Positions 11,089 to 26,145 of a stretch of 64,000 nt of DNA are shown one piece after another. The position numbers were made by a program, and so were the translations under genes. Source of the stretch: Falciphora oryzae (taxonomy: Eukaryota; Ascomycota; Sordariomycetes; Magnaporthales; Magnaporthaceae). The DNA lies in NCBI GenBank assembly GCA_000733355.1, contig JNVV01000075.1, forward strand, positions 62,001-126,000, written 5' to 3'. The notes under the pieces were generated by a model. It saw only the letters and a list, made by a program, of their open reading frames with translations. It did not search any database and was not told where the DNA came from. Positions within the stretch are counted from its first letter, which is position 1. Every line of letters starts with the position of its first letter.

Positions 11089-13283
11089 CTAAGCCGGTGC
11101 AATTAAAGTAGGGATCGGCCTCCGTACCCTGGCAAGCTCCCTGCCCCGGCCCCCGGCCCCTAACAAAGCCGCAGGGGCCGTTAAGGGTGGAGGCAGGGCA
11201 TCTCGGCGCTCTTCTGCCTCGGCGATTTCGTGCAAACTAGGGAGCCTGCTTTTTAACGTGGCGGTTGTTAACGTGGCTACAAAACCACGGGGACGTCCTT
11301 TATTCCAGATTACTAAAGGATTAACCGGTCCAGGGCGTAAAGGAGGCCCTCCGGGATTAGGAAAAGCTCGAGGCGAGTCGTCAGCTCCATGGGCCCGCGG
11401 CCGGTACCAACGCCAAAAGGGATCGAACTGATCAAGCACGAAAAGCTCGTTTGTTTGGAGGTGCCTGAATAGAACGTGGCGGCACGGGATCCCGTAAAAT
11501 ATCCCGATCGTGCACTCGCAAAGGCCTTCCTTTGGCGCCTCCGGGGGCTCTTCCCACCTACCGGGCCGCGGTTGCACGGGTATCGCGGCGATCTCTTGCT
11601 CCACGAACCGCAGCCTTTAATGCACAAAACCCGTCCTAACGCTTGAAAATAGTGCAATCTGGAAGCCAAAAGGCACCTTGTTCATCTCCGTTAGGCGTAC
11701 AACCTCCAACGTGGCCGCCTAATTCCTCCAAAAAAAGGCGGAGGCGCCGGAAAACCGTAGCGAGGTTACCGCCAGATTTGTTAATAAAAAGCTTCATACC
11801 GGCGTGCAGAAACTCGACGATCGAAGTGGTGCGGTACCCAAAATGCTTCCTAAGGTTAACCCAACAATTAACAAATTGCTCTTTGTATAGCTAAAGCTAC
11901 GTATTTACCGCATAAAGGACGGCTTAATTTGGGTATTTCCCGGGCTTTTGGAACTCCTAAAGCCTTTCTTTATACAAACTTTCGGTTTATAAAGCGATCA
12001 AAGCGTTCCAGTCCTTAATAAAGGCCTAAAATCTCGGGTGCCGCTGTATTTGGCCGTTAGGGAATTTCCTCGGCGGCATAAAATGCGCTTTGGTTTTAGC
12101 TAGCACGTTCATATTAACGTGCTAACAGCACAACAACCTCGCCACGTTACGGAAATGCGGGGTTTTTTTTAAAGGCGTTGATTAGGGCCAAATCGCGATC
12201 CGTAACGACGACTCGTGGGTGCGGCATTCCCTCCTTTTGTAGGTACTTTCCCAAAGCTTTAAGCACCCATGCGTATTGGTTTTTTTTCTTAACGTTAACG
12301 AAAGCCACGGCTAGCGAAAAGCTTTTTTTAAAGGGCAGGACGCCGCAAATATTAAGCAGGGGCATATTGAACCGATTCGTTTTGTAGGTGCAATCGAAGG
12401 CGAGGAGATCGGGCGCAGACTCGTAAAAAGGGAGGGCTGATCGCGGTGCGATAAAAAGGCATTAGATCCGGCCCTGTTCGTTGCGTTAATTTCGATAAAA
12501 GTATTCGTATAAACCATTAAGCTGCTGGAAAAGCAGGAGAATTAGTATGGGAAATTGATAAAAAAAGTATAGGGAATATGTACGTCAAAAAGCCAACGGA
12601 TTAGGGTCCTGCCGTTAAATTCCTGCTTACGATACACCTGCAGGCAATTAACGAAATCTTTGTAGGTAAAAGAGACAGGGCGCCCTGTCCCTCGGGCCTC
12701 CTTTCGCAAAGCGGCGATAATTGCCTAAGGCCGCAAACCGGAGCGCCAAAAAGGCAGGATCCTTTCTTTGTAAGCCTCGATATCGTTTCGGCGGAAAAAG
12801 GGAAAAGCGGTTGGTCCAAAAGCGAAATCATAGTTGTGTTCTTTTGCCGGAAGCTCGATCACCCAACGCCCGCAATGCAAGCGCTTAACGCTCCTGCGGA
12901 AAAGGCACGCGGTCATTTTGGTATTGGTCTTGCGGCGCTTGCTCTCGTAAACGGCCTTTTTTTTTGGGGGGGGTCGGGCGGCGGCCTCGCGCGCAGCGGA
13001 ATCGGATCGAAAAGACGACCCCGTTAGCGTTAAGGTGCTTCTCCTTCTGCTTAAGGTCGTAACCGTTAAAGTGCGCCTTTATTAATAGGGCGGCCGTCGC
13101 TTCCTCGGCCGTGCTGTAAAAAGGAGGGAAATTTATGGCCGTGGCGTTGTTATGCGCGTCGAAAGGGTGGGAATAGCTTCTTTTTGGTTGTGCGTGCGTT
13201 GAGTTGAGCGTGCGTTGTCGTGCCGGAAAAATCGATTTGGGGTGCAGATAATTATTAAGGCGCGTTGATGTATCGAGGTACAT
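11089..13283 (-). pseudogene. Decayed MULE transposase (FAR1 + DDE + SWIM)
   Basis: Read on the minus strand, the N-terminal part (from about 13150) is FAR1-like: F-x-S-T-A-E-E-A, then H-F-N-G-Y-D-L-K, then a basic Cys region. A frame change follows in a G/T homopolymer near 12957-12975. The next piece, with R-R-K-T-N-T-K-M-T-A-C and H-N-Y-D-F-A, ends at a stop near 12725. The catalytic region (about 12470-12147) has PDLLAFDCTYKTNRFN, the first catalytic Asp, and VVVTDRDLAL, the second. It is preceded by a TAA that could derive from CAA. The C-terminal piece (11604-11089) has CECTIGIFYGIPCRH, a SWIM zinc finger of the CxC-CxH type. Several stops and at least one frameshift mean no full-length transposase can be made. 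Confidence 0.88.
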
Positions 13284-13351
13284 CGGATCTTTCGGCCTGA
13301 GGCTCTTTTTAGGCCAAAGTTACCTGTCGTGCCGAATCCATAAATGCTCGT

Positions 13352-13411
13352 ACTGTGGCCCCGCAATCACCGGACCTCCTAGCCAAACGCCCGGACGTTC
13401 TAGACAATCCC
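13352..13411 (-). repeat. Right terminal inverted repeat of the MULE, 60 bp
   Basis: Exact reverse complement of 10523-10582, ending GACGTTCTAGACAATCCC on the plus strand. Confidence 0.95.
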
Positions 13412-13419
13412 TTAGAAAG
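13412..13419 (+). repeat. Target site duplication, right copy (TTAGAAAG)
   Basis: Eight bases directly outside the right inverted repeat, identical to 10515-10522. Both copies lie in exon 2 of the HET gene. Confidence 0.9.
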
Positions 13420-13936
13420 GCTTCGGTGTGCATAGAATCCCCTTCGGGCTGCACTAAATGGAACCAAATCTCCTTCCCCTAGAAGTTCCGCACATGGTGC
13501 AATGAATTAGCCCCGGCTTTGCACAAAGATTATCGGAAACTAACATACCGTAATTTTTTTCCAAGATGAAAATACGGGAATGTTTGCTGCGTTGAGGTTT
13601 AAGCACTTCCAACCATGTTTCGCTAAGATTGATAATTATCCTGTAGTCATTTCCGCCGCTGCCGAAACCTCCCCATAGTGTAATCTCGGTAATGCTAAAC
13701 GCTTTCAATTCGTCGGTCGAAAAGTTCGGAGCCGTAATCAGTTGCTGCGTAGCCGACTCCAATTTCATCCAGAGCCCGTTGCATATAAAGCAGCCGGTCT
13801 CCACAGAAAGTTTGAAGGATTGGGAAGTCCACTGATGAGGAATTTTCACCGGGCGAAAGCGCTCTTCAAAGGGCCGAAGCAATAACGCATCCGCATCACC
13901 TGTCCCGAAAATCGGCTGGCACACCTTGCAAATCAT

Positions 13937-14438
13937 ATTGGAGGAATGAGATGAGGTTTTGCGTAAGTGGCGGCGATTATGTTGCTGGCAGGATGGGGCA
14001 AAGTGATTAAGGAAGGAAGGAGGACAGGAAAAAAAGAGAGAAAAGAAAATCGAGCCTGATAACCCCAGGACTTTTTGAGTCGCTTCGCCCTCGGGGCAGC
14101 CAGCACAGGCGGGCGAAATTAGGCAGCAATGAGAGTCGTTAGCGTCGTTGCTTTGCGCCATGTGGTCGGGTCGGGCGTCGATGCATGGGGAAAATCCTGA
14201 AGCCTGTGGCGGTCAAAGGTGCGAGGAGTTGTGCCACCACACTGTTTGGCCCTACGGCCGACCAGTAGCGGCGAAGGTACAGGGGGACGGACATGTGAAT
14301 CGTGTGATAGGCATCAGCCGTGGATGGCAGTGACAATTTGCATTCTAATATTACTTTACATAAATTAACCATTATTCGATGCGCAACGATGGGTGAAAAC
14401 GTTGTTCAGGCGGGGTTGCTCTTTGATCCGGGATAGCT
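13937..14438. other. Intergenic region upstream of the HET gene
   Basis: About 500 bp between the HET-gene start and the 3' end of the Zn2Cys6 gene. The open frame of exon 1 extends upstream to 14161, but that extension is Ser/Phe-rich and reads like leader sequence. No other feature was seen. Confidence 0.5.
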
Positions 14439-17288
14439 TCAATTTAACATGAGATTATCGAGATTTTCCCCTTCCCACCATGCAGTCCCCGTCTCATCTG
14501 GCGGTGGCAAATTTAGGTCCCCGATGCCCACCAGCAGCCCCGGGTCGGCATACAGCCACGGTGTCGTGTACAAGGTGAGGCTGTCGAGCTGCTGCTGCTG
14601 GTCCATTGCGTCGTTGCCACTGCCGCTCCCGTGGTGATGGTTGTGGCTGTGGTGGTGGTGGCTGTTGCTGCTGTTCACCGCCGACGGCACACCACCCCCA
14701 CGGGCGCTACGGGTGTTGCTGCTCCGGTGGTGGTTCATGAATGGCTGCGGCCGCGTCGGCGCCTCCTGCCCGCCGTCGGCGATGTTGATGTTGATCTCGG
14801 GCGAGGTGGCCACGATGATCTCGAGAATCGTCGACGAGTCGGACTCGTCGACAGTCGGGAGGACGGGGGCCAGAGAGGCATCGAAGAGGCCGCCCCCGCC
14901 GCCGTCCGTGTGGTCCGATGCCGCCATAGAGGATGACGAAAACGACGAGGAAAACTGGAGGATCTCCCACATCAGGGGTACGCTGAGGTACATCTTGGAG
15001 GGCATCCAGTCGTCGTCCACGTCGATGGTCTCGGCCTCGGCTCCGGCCGCGATGAGGGCCATCTTGTCGAGGTTGCGGTCCTGCTTGCTGTTAGCCCATG
15101 GTGCTCCGTGTCCCCGAGAGGGGAAATGCAAGAAAAGGATGCAATAACTTACCAGAGCCGCGCAGGCAGCAGAGTAGGGGATGAAGCTCTTGAGAAACTT
15201 GCGGCACTTGGCAAAGTCCGTGTTCGACTTGTGCTTGAGCTTAGCGGCGGCCGCACAGCTGTAGTACAAGTGTACGGTGGCAGCGATTGCGGCGACGTGG
15301 CCAACTATCGGTTCCTGTTGCTCAGAAATAATTAGCAAAGCTCGATTCTTCTGATATCTTGGCTACTTGCTACATACCACTAAGGCAATCTGCTTGTCGA
15401 CGACCATGTCGATGATCCTGACGAGCCACGTGGCATGGAGGAGAGCTTGTTCGCTGGACCTCCTCCAAAAGGTGTTTGGAATGCCCAGGTTGGGATTGTG
15501 CTGGGCGCCGACGATGTAGAGGAACGGGTGGTTGAGGACGGTGACGATGGCGTGGTAGACCATCTGCTCTTTGAGCCAGCAGGCCCAGTAGTCGCGGTTC
15601 TGCTTGATCTCGTGCTCGTCGCGCTCGTAGAAGCGGACCGAGTCGTAGCGGTGGCACATGGGGATGCGGTTCTCGGCCTCCATGAAGTCGGACAGGACCT
15701 TTGCGTAGGGCGAGTCATGGCGCCACGGCTCCTTGACCACGCCGTCGCGCGCGCAGTCGGCCACGTACCGCCGCACCTGGCTCCACACCCAGCCGAGGCA
15801 CATGCTCGTGTTCCAGATGCCGGGCTCGCTGGGGTTTGTTGTTCCGAGGTCGTCGCGGGGCAGAGACGGGGACCGGTCCTCTGTGGCAGACGCCGCCGAC
15901 GCTGGCGATGCTGCTGCTGGCCCGTGGTTCGTCTCTGACGAATCCCGCACCTTGTTGTTGGGGTTGCTGAGCTGCGCATCTTGACGGCCGTAGAACTGCT
16001 CCAGCAGCTGTAGGCTCCAGAACAGGCGTCTTTTACGTTCCGCCGAGGGGTCGTCAGGCGAGTAGACGAATTCCACGTCTAACAGAGCGGAACGGCACAG
16101 CTGGTGGGACAGGCCGAGATGGAACTGGCCCAGCCGGATGTTGCCGTCTGGAAGGGGCAGCAAGGGAATGGGTCAGCTGACCTTTTGTCCCAGACATAAC
16201 GAGAGTCAGACTTACCGATGAGGGAAGAATAAGCAAGAAGACACAGGCTCTCTATCGTGTAGAGGTCCACCGTGCCATTAGCCAAGCGCAGCATGATGAG
16301 CGTCTTGGCGTTGCTGCTGTAGAGCTGCGTGTCGACGGGGTGCTGGGAGAAGCGCGCGGTCAGGGCCATGATGCTGCTGGTTAGCTCCTCGGGCAGCGTC
16401 TCCGGGTCCCCAATCTCGTCCCGCTCGAAGCACCATATGGGCTGCCGATGGCAGTACTTGAAGTACAGATCCATGGCCGTGGCGACATCGTGGCGGAATA
16501 CCACCGAGGAGCCGGCGGCGCTGCCATTGTCAGCCACGTTTCTCCTGCCGGCGTCGTTGTGGACGTTGCTGGGTCTGCGGTTTCTTGCCGGCGGCGGCGT
16601 TGCCGAGTATGACCTGTTTGACGTGTTGCTTAAAACATCATCCTGCCGCTGTCGCCGTCTCTGCTGTTGCTGTTGCTGCTCTTGGGCTTGTTGTTGCTGT
16701 TCTTGCTGCCTGCCTGGACGCGCGTGGTGGTGGTGGCTAGGTTCAACAACCTCGTCAGATGGTCTCCAAAGAGCACACTCGTCTTGGTGCGTAGACCGGT
16801 GGTGGCTGGGGTCGTATTACATGCTCGCCCCACTGAGCAGGAGGTCCAGCTTGTCCTCCAGGTTCTGTAGCCTCTCGTCCTTGATGCGGGTTAAGGCCTC
16901 TTCTTTTTTTCTCCTTTCTGTTTTTCGACACTTACTGATCTCCCGCCGCTCTGGGAGGGTCTCCTCAAGGCCGGGTACGAGCATGACTGCGACAGGCGGG
17001 CGCAGCTGGAACATGCCGGCTTCTCGCCTGGGCACCTGGTTTTCTTCCGCCTGTGGGCAGGATGTGCATCAGTGGGATATCAGAACATGGGGACGCAATG
17101 CAACGCAAGGGGCAATGCCAAGTGTAAATGGGTCGATTGGGGGAGGGATCAATGGACAAAGGCGCCAACCACGGGCGGCGGACGGTGACGGACCTGCAGT
17201 TGAGACAGGCATGGTGCAATCGCCTTCTCCCCCGAGAGCCGGCCGCTGAAATACTAGAGCTAGACGGATCTGGGTCAGGCGGCGGCAT
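14439..17288 (-). CDS. Zn2Cys6 fungal transcription factor with fungal_trans domain
   Basis: Seven exons on the minus strand: 17288-17194, 17050-16936, 16864-16821, 16736-16216, 16147-15378, 15314-15153 and 15080-14439. All joins keep frame and give about 782 residues. The first intron splits the zinc cluster. Spliced, it reads C28-x2-C31-x6-C38-x6-C45-x2-C48-x6-C55, with the basic loop RRKKTR. A short leucine-patterned coil (NLEDKLDLLL) and a His/Gln-rich linker follow. From about residue 190 the middle-homology region shows LIDGNIRLGQFHLGLSHQLCR. The C terminus is acidic, with Ser, His and Gln runs. Proteins of this type bind CGG-type sites and regulate metabolic genes. Its start is the nearest regulator to the flavoenzyme/Rieske block, so it could be the pathway regulator; that is inference. 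Confidence 0.9.
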
Positions 17289-17864
17289 GTCAAGCTGGCG
17301 GACAGATAATCGCCGGCAGCGAGGGGAGCGAACGGGACAGCACGATAAGAGGAAGCGAGAGGCAGACGGCAGACAAAAGATAATAGGTGCCGGGAAAAAG
17401 GGACGAGACAGTGATGTCACCAATGAACGGTGCCGGTTCTACATATAACAGCACAGTGGCCGAAACGCAGCAAGCCACGTGCGGAGAAGAGAGACATTGG
17501 TCATGGACAATTCAGGCAGCCAATGGGGCGCGTGCCCGCTGCAAGCTGTGCTTGTCGGCACTAACAGGTGGCAGGCACTGCAGGCAGGCATTCCATGCTG
17601 CAGGAGCGAACCTTGGCGCGTCTCGTCTCCAAGCGGGGTTGTCCAAGATAAGCAACCGTCGGAAGGGGGCCCAGATGCCCGAGCTTGGGCCGATCTGGGC
17701 CTGCCTGCCGGCTGGGCGGGCGTTGCGGTCCATCCATGTTCGATGCCTCAACTATTCCATGCCCCATGTTCGATGCCACTGGACCCCTCTTTCGTGCTTC
17801 TGTTGGTGTTCCATTTCTGTTCTTCGCTTCTGTCTCTACTTCTGTCGCTGCTTCTGCAGGCCAA
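17289..17864. other. Intergenic region between the regulator and the AKL flavoenzyme
   Basis: 576 bp with no supported gene. It holds the upstream region of the Zn2Cys6 gene. The section nearest 17864 is C/T-rich 3' flank of the flavoenzyme gene. Confidence 0.5.
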
Positions 17865-19264
17865 CTACAACTTGGCCAGCTGATCCGTCAACTCCCTCAG
17901 CTCCGAGTTGGGATACTCGGGGTTCTGCAGGTGGTCCGGCCGCTCCCGGTCCCACGCCCACCTCGTCGCCAGCTCGGGCGGCAGCTCGCCGTCCAGCATC
18001 TGCATCACGCACTTGCCCAGCACGGGGAAGAACTTGAAGCCGTGGAACGAGCCGCACGTGGCCACGTACAGGCCCTTGGCCGCCGGGTGCGGAGAGATGA
18101 TGAAGTCGGAGCTGGTCGTGAAGGCGTCCCAGCAGATCCTGTGCTTGGTCATCTTCCAGTTCTTGCTCTTGTTGCCGTACCAGAGCTCCCTCTGCTCGAT
18201 AATGTCCCCCTTGAGCCGCCGCGACACGTCCCACTGCTTGTAGTCGCTCGCTGGCGGCGGCGCAGACACCTTTCTGCCCGGCAGGATCTCCGTTATGTTG
18301 GAGAAGATCTTGGATCCCCACCACTTCAGCTCCCTGTCCTTGGTCGGCGGGAGAGTGCCGATGAACGGTTTCCCTGCGCGACAAGCGTCGTTTTATCAGA
18401 ATAATGCGTGCGCATGCGAACCATGAAAAAACGAGCAGGCGCTTCCTTACCGTATCCGACATATCCCTGGAACCCAACAGGCATGTCCGCGTACGTCTTG
18501 TACGTCTCCTCGTCCAGCTCCGCCATGCCCGTCGCGATGCCCGCCGCCAGGATCCTATCGCCGGCTGAGAGACTCTCGACTCCGCTCGCCGCCGCGCTCA
18601 TCTCCAGCAGCTTGGCCGTGAAGGCCCCCGTGCACAGGATCGTGCGGTCCGCCCGGAACGTCCTCCCGTCCGTGGTTCTGAGACCTTTGCAGCTCCCCGT
18701 GCGCGGGTCCAACTCCAGCGCCGCCGCCTCCGCCACGACGTACCGCACGCCCAGCTCCTCGACGCGGCGCGTCACTGCACGCAGGCAGTCGCCCGCGGCC
18801 GCCCAGCCGCTGGCGCGGTTGATCAGCACCTCCTTGGCGCCGCTGTAGTCGGCGTCGTCGAAGATGCCGCCGTACAGCCGGCGCGCCTCGGCGATGGGCA
18901 TCGCGACGATATCATCGCCGCGGCCCAGGGCCTTGTGGTGCGCGATGACGTCGCGGGCGTAGTCGCTGCGGCAGATCCAGTAGACGCCCGTCTGGTGGAA
19001 GTAGGGCTGCCACAAGGGGTCCGTCTTGAAAACGTCCTGGGCCTCAAGCGCGAGCCGGCAGTAGGCCGGGTCGTCGTAGTCGGCCCGCACCACCTTGTTC
19101 CAGTCCCAAGAGGCCGCCACGCGCGACTCAGTGTCGATGGCGTCCCGGTCCACCAGGGTCACGCTCGCGCCCGGGTGCTTGCGGATCAGGTGGTAGGCCG
19201 TCGACACGCCGAAGACGCCAGCGCCGACGATGAGGTACGAGGGGGTGTGCTTATCTGCCGGCAT
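17865..19264 (-). CDS. Sarcosine-oxidase/fructosyl-amine-oxidase-like FAD enzyme, PTS1 tail
   Basis: Two exons (19264-18451 and 18373-17865) over a 77-bp intron give 440 residues, the usual length for this family. The N terminus carries the dinucleotide motif G14-A-G-V-F-G19 followed by a Val-Asp-Arg acidic end of the second strand. Later landmarks are S-G-W-A-A-A-G-D, I-L-C-T-G-A-F, the R-I-C-W-D stretch and a C-terminal CGSFHGFKFFPVLGK segment. Members oxidise secondary amines (sarcosine, N-methyl amino acids or Amadori products) with release of hydrogen peroxide. The last three residues are A-K-L, a canonical peroxisomal targeting signal. Its neighbours encode a Rieske oxygenase and a dimethylglycine-dehydrogenase-like enzyme, which favours sarcosine as substrate; an amadoriase role remains possible. 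Confidence 0.87.
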
Positions 19265-20884
19265 CTTTTTTTTGGCGAGCGAGCGAGCGCCTCGGCTGCT
19301 ACCTTGTGGCGTTCTGGTAGGGTTGCTGGGTCTTCTGGGAGGGACCCCGTGATCGTCCGCGTGGGAGGGGGGGCTGGCCGGCGTGATTGGGAGGTGCTCA
19401 AAAGGGAGGAGGGGATCAATGGATGCGGGTTGCAGGTCAGTTCCGTGTTTCTTGCTCCCCGGCTGGCGGCTGGCTGGCTGAGGTGGTTGGGCTCTGGCTT
19501 ATTTTGGGTATCAAGCCATCGGCATCGAGATTTTGCTGTTGCCTCCAGGGTGAAGCGTACACGCACATGCCGCAGCGATTAAGTAGATCGGGCAGCTATC
19601 GCGATATCACAACGGTCCGCCCAGACGGCGACCTTAGCCCGAGCTGCGATGGGATGGGGAAGACGGCTCCGAGATCGGGATGCAGCCACGGATGGAATCC
19701 GCATTTGGCCGGCCAAGATGCCGATCAGGTGACGGCGGAATTATGGAGGGTCCGGCGTGCAGCCAACGGCAATTCTGGAGACTGGAAGCAGACATTCCTA
19801 TCGGCCTTCGTTGGCTCGCCACAGGTTGCCTCACCGACGCGGCATGAATGGAGGAATAATTCCTTGCGGGGTGCATCCCATCCAGCAGCCGAAGCCATGG
19901 TCAGCAAGGCATGTTCAACCGTTACGACGACGGAATCGTCAAACCCGATACGCCGCCCTGATTTCAAGCGCGAAAGGCGCGGCCGGTTTCACTGCAGGCT
20001 TCTCCAAGCCAGATAGCACTTCCAGGCCGAGTGGACCCAGCACGCCTGCAGCTCCCGACTCAGGTTCTGGGCTCCGACACAGGCCGACTCGCATTCTAGA
20101 CCGCTGCAGCTCGTCCACGACAACCGCACCCCGCATTCTGATCCGTCGAGCCTGTCCCAATGGGGAGCACGATGGGGCGCCCCCATGGCCATCCATGGCA
20201 TCCTTGGCAGGGCATTCCATGGCCACCCATCGCGCTGGCGCCTGGGCATAAGCTGCGGCCGGTTAAGCATGCAGCAGGTCATGCCCAATAGGTCATGTTC
20301 CATAGGTCATGAGGGCCATGGGGAAGATGCCAGATAGTGACACATGCAGGCAGGGTCCCCTTTTGTTCGCTTAGTGAATCCGGGGCCCAGGCTGTCCCGT
20401 ACACATGACATGTAACTATCTAGAGAAGGGGAAGATTGCACTCTGTGGCGATAAGCTCCTATGCCCCATCCCGACACGGCACGGTCCGAACGCCCATGGT
20501 GCTCGGTATTGTTCTGGCTGTATGGCCGGTCAGGTGACCGGCGAACGGGAACGGCACCTCGTCCGCCCGTTTCCTGTTTTGACGTCCTCAACTTGGCAAG
20601 GGGTTCCCGTCACGGACGGCGTTGTTGCGAGAACGAACTGTTCCCTCCTGGCTAGCTAATCTTTCAGCTGATATCGGAGCACGGCCTGCGTAGCCCGTCC
20701 GACCCGGCGTGAAGGGGGGTGGGATAGCTATATAGAGGGCTGGAGCCTTGCCGGTCGAGACGCTGACTCTTCTCCGGTGTATTGTTCTGATAAGTTAGCT
20801 GCCGTACGTCAGTTGATCCAAATACAGCCTGTCTCAAGTTTTGATATTGTCCAAGTCAACAACAACATCACACCACAGCACAAA
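19265..20884. other. Divergent intergenic region between flavoenzyme and Rieske genes
   Basis: 1.6 kb shared upstream region of two divergent genes (minus from 19264, plus from 20885). It contains a TATA-like site at 20729-20735 serving the Rieske gene. Several CGG/CCG-containing short motifs occur, but I could not establish a defined operator by eye. No gene was recognised. Confidence 0.5.
20729..20735 (+). promoter_or_regulatory. TATA-like box of the Rieske oxygenase gene
   Basis: TATATAG lies about 150 bp before the chosen start codon. A transcript beginning 40-60 bp downstream would start near or after the ATG at 20777, which supports the ATG at 20885 as the real start. Confidence 0.5.
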
Positions 20885-22243
20885 ATGTCTCTATTCAAGT
20901 CCTTCTTCGGCAAGTCCGCCGACAGCACAGCCTCCTCCCCCACAGAAAAGTCAGCCGTGCGCGCCCTGCCGGCAGAATGGTACACCTCGCAGGACATGTA
21001 CTCGCTCGAGCGGCGCGCCATCTTCTCGCGCAAGTGGCTACTTACGACGCACAAGGCGCGCATCCCCAACCCGGGCGACTGGGTGCGGTACGAGGTGGCG
21101 GGCTACCAGTTCATCATCGTGCGCGACCGCAAGGACGGCGAGATCCACGCCATGCACAACGTGTGCCGGCACCGCGCCTTCCCCGTCGTCACCAAGGACG
21201 AGGGCAACAGCTACGTCTTCTCATGCAAGTACCACGGCTGGTCCTACGGCCTCAAGGGCAACCTGGCCAAGGCGCCCGGCTACCAGGACCTGCCCGGGTT
21301 CGACCGGTCCAAGAACAGCCTGTTTCCCATCCACGTGCACCTCGACCGCAACGGCTTCGTCTGGGTCAACATGGACGCGGGCGAGACGCCCGAGATCGCG
21401 TGGTCCGACGACTTTGCCGGCATCGACGAGCAGGAGCGGTTCCAGCACTACAACTTTGACGACTACGTCTTCGACCACCAGTGGGACATGGAGGGCGACT
21501 GGAACTGGAAGATCCTGGCCGACAATTACAACGAGTGCTACCACTGCCCGACCTCGCACCCGGACATCCCGTCCATCGCAGACCTCAACTCGTACTACGT
21601 CAACACGGAGAAGGCCTACGTCCAGCACTTTGGCCAGCCGACGCCCGAGCAGATCGCCAACGGGTTCCGGGTGGCCGCGACCTACTACTGGCCCAACGCG
21701 TCCATGAACGTTTCGTGAGTATCTGCTGCCCGTCACTTCCCTCTCGGCACTCTTGGCGGGCTATTTCTAACCTCACACAGACCACACTTCTTCATGATCC
21801 AGCGCTTCGTGCCCTTCGGCCCGACCAAGTCGCAGATGCGGTACGAGGTTTACCGCAACAAGAACAGCAGCGACGAGGAGTTCAAGGTCATCAGCGAGAT
21901 GTACAAGCGCATCATGTCCGAGGACAAGTACCTGTGCGCCAACGCGCAGCGCAACATCGACGCCGGCATCTTCGTCAACGGCGAGCTGCACCCGGACCTC
22001 GAGAAGGGGCCCCTATTCTTCCAGAAGGTGGTGCGCGAGGTCGTCACGGAGCACTGGGAGCGGGAGCGCGAGGGCGGCGCCGAGATCTGGCCCGCCAGGC
22101 AGAAGGTGCCCGAGAAGGGCACGGGAGAGGCCACCAAGGAGGACAGGGCCTTTTGCAAGGCCGTCGAGACGTGCGGCAAGCAAAAGGCCGGGTGCATGGA
22201 CGAGGGGACGAGGGTGTGTCTTGACGAGGCTATTGCTTTCTAG
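20885..22243 (+). CDS. Rieske non-heme iron oxygenase, choline/betaine monooxygenase type
   Basis: Exons 20885-21714 and 21781-22243 over a 66-bp intron give 430 residues. The Rieske cluster ligands are C94-x-H96 and C114-x2-H117 (CRH and CKYH). The catalytic iron motif is D213-N-Y-N-E-C-Y-H220-C-P-T-S-H225. This pattern and length fit the alpha-subunit family that includes choline monooxygenase and glycine betaine demethylase. The start at 20885 (context CACAAAATGT) is preferred over an in-frame ATG at 20777, which is too close to the TATA-like box. No electron-transfer reductase partner lies in the window. With dimethylglycine- and sarcosine-oxidising genes next to it, demethylation of glycine betaine is as likely as oxidation of choline. 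The C-terminal 40 residues are unusually rich in Cys. Confidence 0.9.
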
Positions 22244-26038
<3,795 letters not shown>

Positions 26039-26145
26039 TTATAATTATAGGTACACCCAAGAATGAACTGTTCGCAAGCATGCCTCCAGGAAGAACAGGC
26101 TTGATCCGTGAGCCCGTGCCGATGATAGTTTCACAGTTGATCTAA

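Larger units (their letters stand above)
10523..13411 (-). mobile_element. Complete Mutator-like (MULE) DNA transposon inserted in the HET gene
   Basis: A 2,889-bp element bounded by 60-bp inverted repeats with no mismatch and flanked on both sides by TTAGAAAG. Inside, on the minus strand, are pieces of a MULE transposase: a FAR1-type DNA-binding region, a DDE-type catalytic region and a SWIM zinc finger. Base composition differs from the flanking gene, with many TTA/TAA triplets and homopolymer runs. The ends plus target duplication define the borders exactly. Family placement rests on the transposase pieces; hAT elements also make 8-bp duplications, but their transposase is different. Confidence 0.93.
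8885..13936 (-). pseudogene. HET-domain (heterokaryon incompatibility) gene, split by a transposon
   Basis: Exon 1 runs 13936-13549, starting M-I-C-K-V-C-Q-P-I-F. A 70-bp intron (13548-13479, GTATGT donor, CTAAT branch, CTAG acceptor) follows. Exon 2 begins at 13478, is broken at 13412-13419 by the inserted element, and resumes at 10522 down to 8885. Skipping the element and one copy of the 8-bp duplication keeps exon 2 open in one frame. That indicates the gene was intact before insertion and would encode roughly 690 residues. The HET domain follows a typical linker (S-D-E-T-M-A-T-S-K-T-W-I) and shows MSLSHCWGS, an R-L-P-R-L-Y-Q-D-A stretch and YLWIDSLCIIQ. Such proteins trigger cell death after non-self recognition in fungi. 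The 3' 1.6 kb has no stop, so a shortened protein from the ATG at 10492 cannot be excluded. Confidence 0.88.

Noticed and set aside
10523..13411. First reading of the 60-bp matches as a duplicated piece of the HET gene
   Set aside because: The two copies are inverted, lie just inside matching 8-bp direct repeats and bound a transposase, so they are the element's own ends. The apparent N terminus of the HET frame at 10579 comes from the inverted repeat.
13937..14161. N-terminal extension of HET exon 1 to 14161
   Set aside because: Ser/Phe-rich leader-like sequence; HET proteins of this type begin near the C-x-x-C motif found right after the ATG at 13936.
20777..20884. Upstream in-frame ATG of the Rieske gene
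   Set aside because: It lies only about 45 bases after the TATA-like box, and the added residues are not conserved-looking; the ATG at 20885 has a better context.
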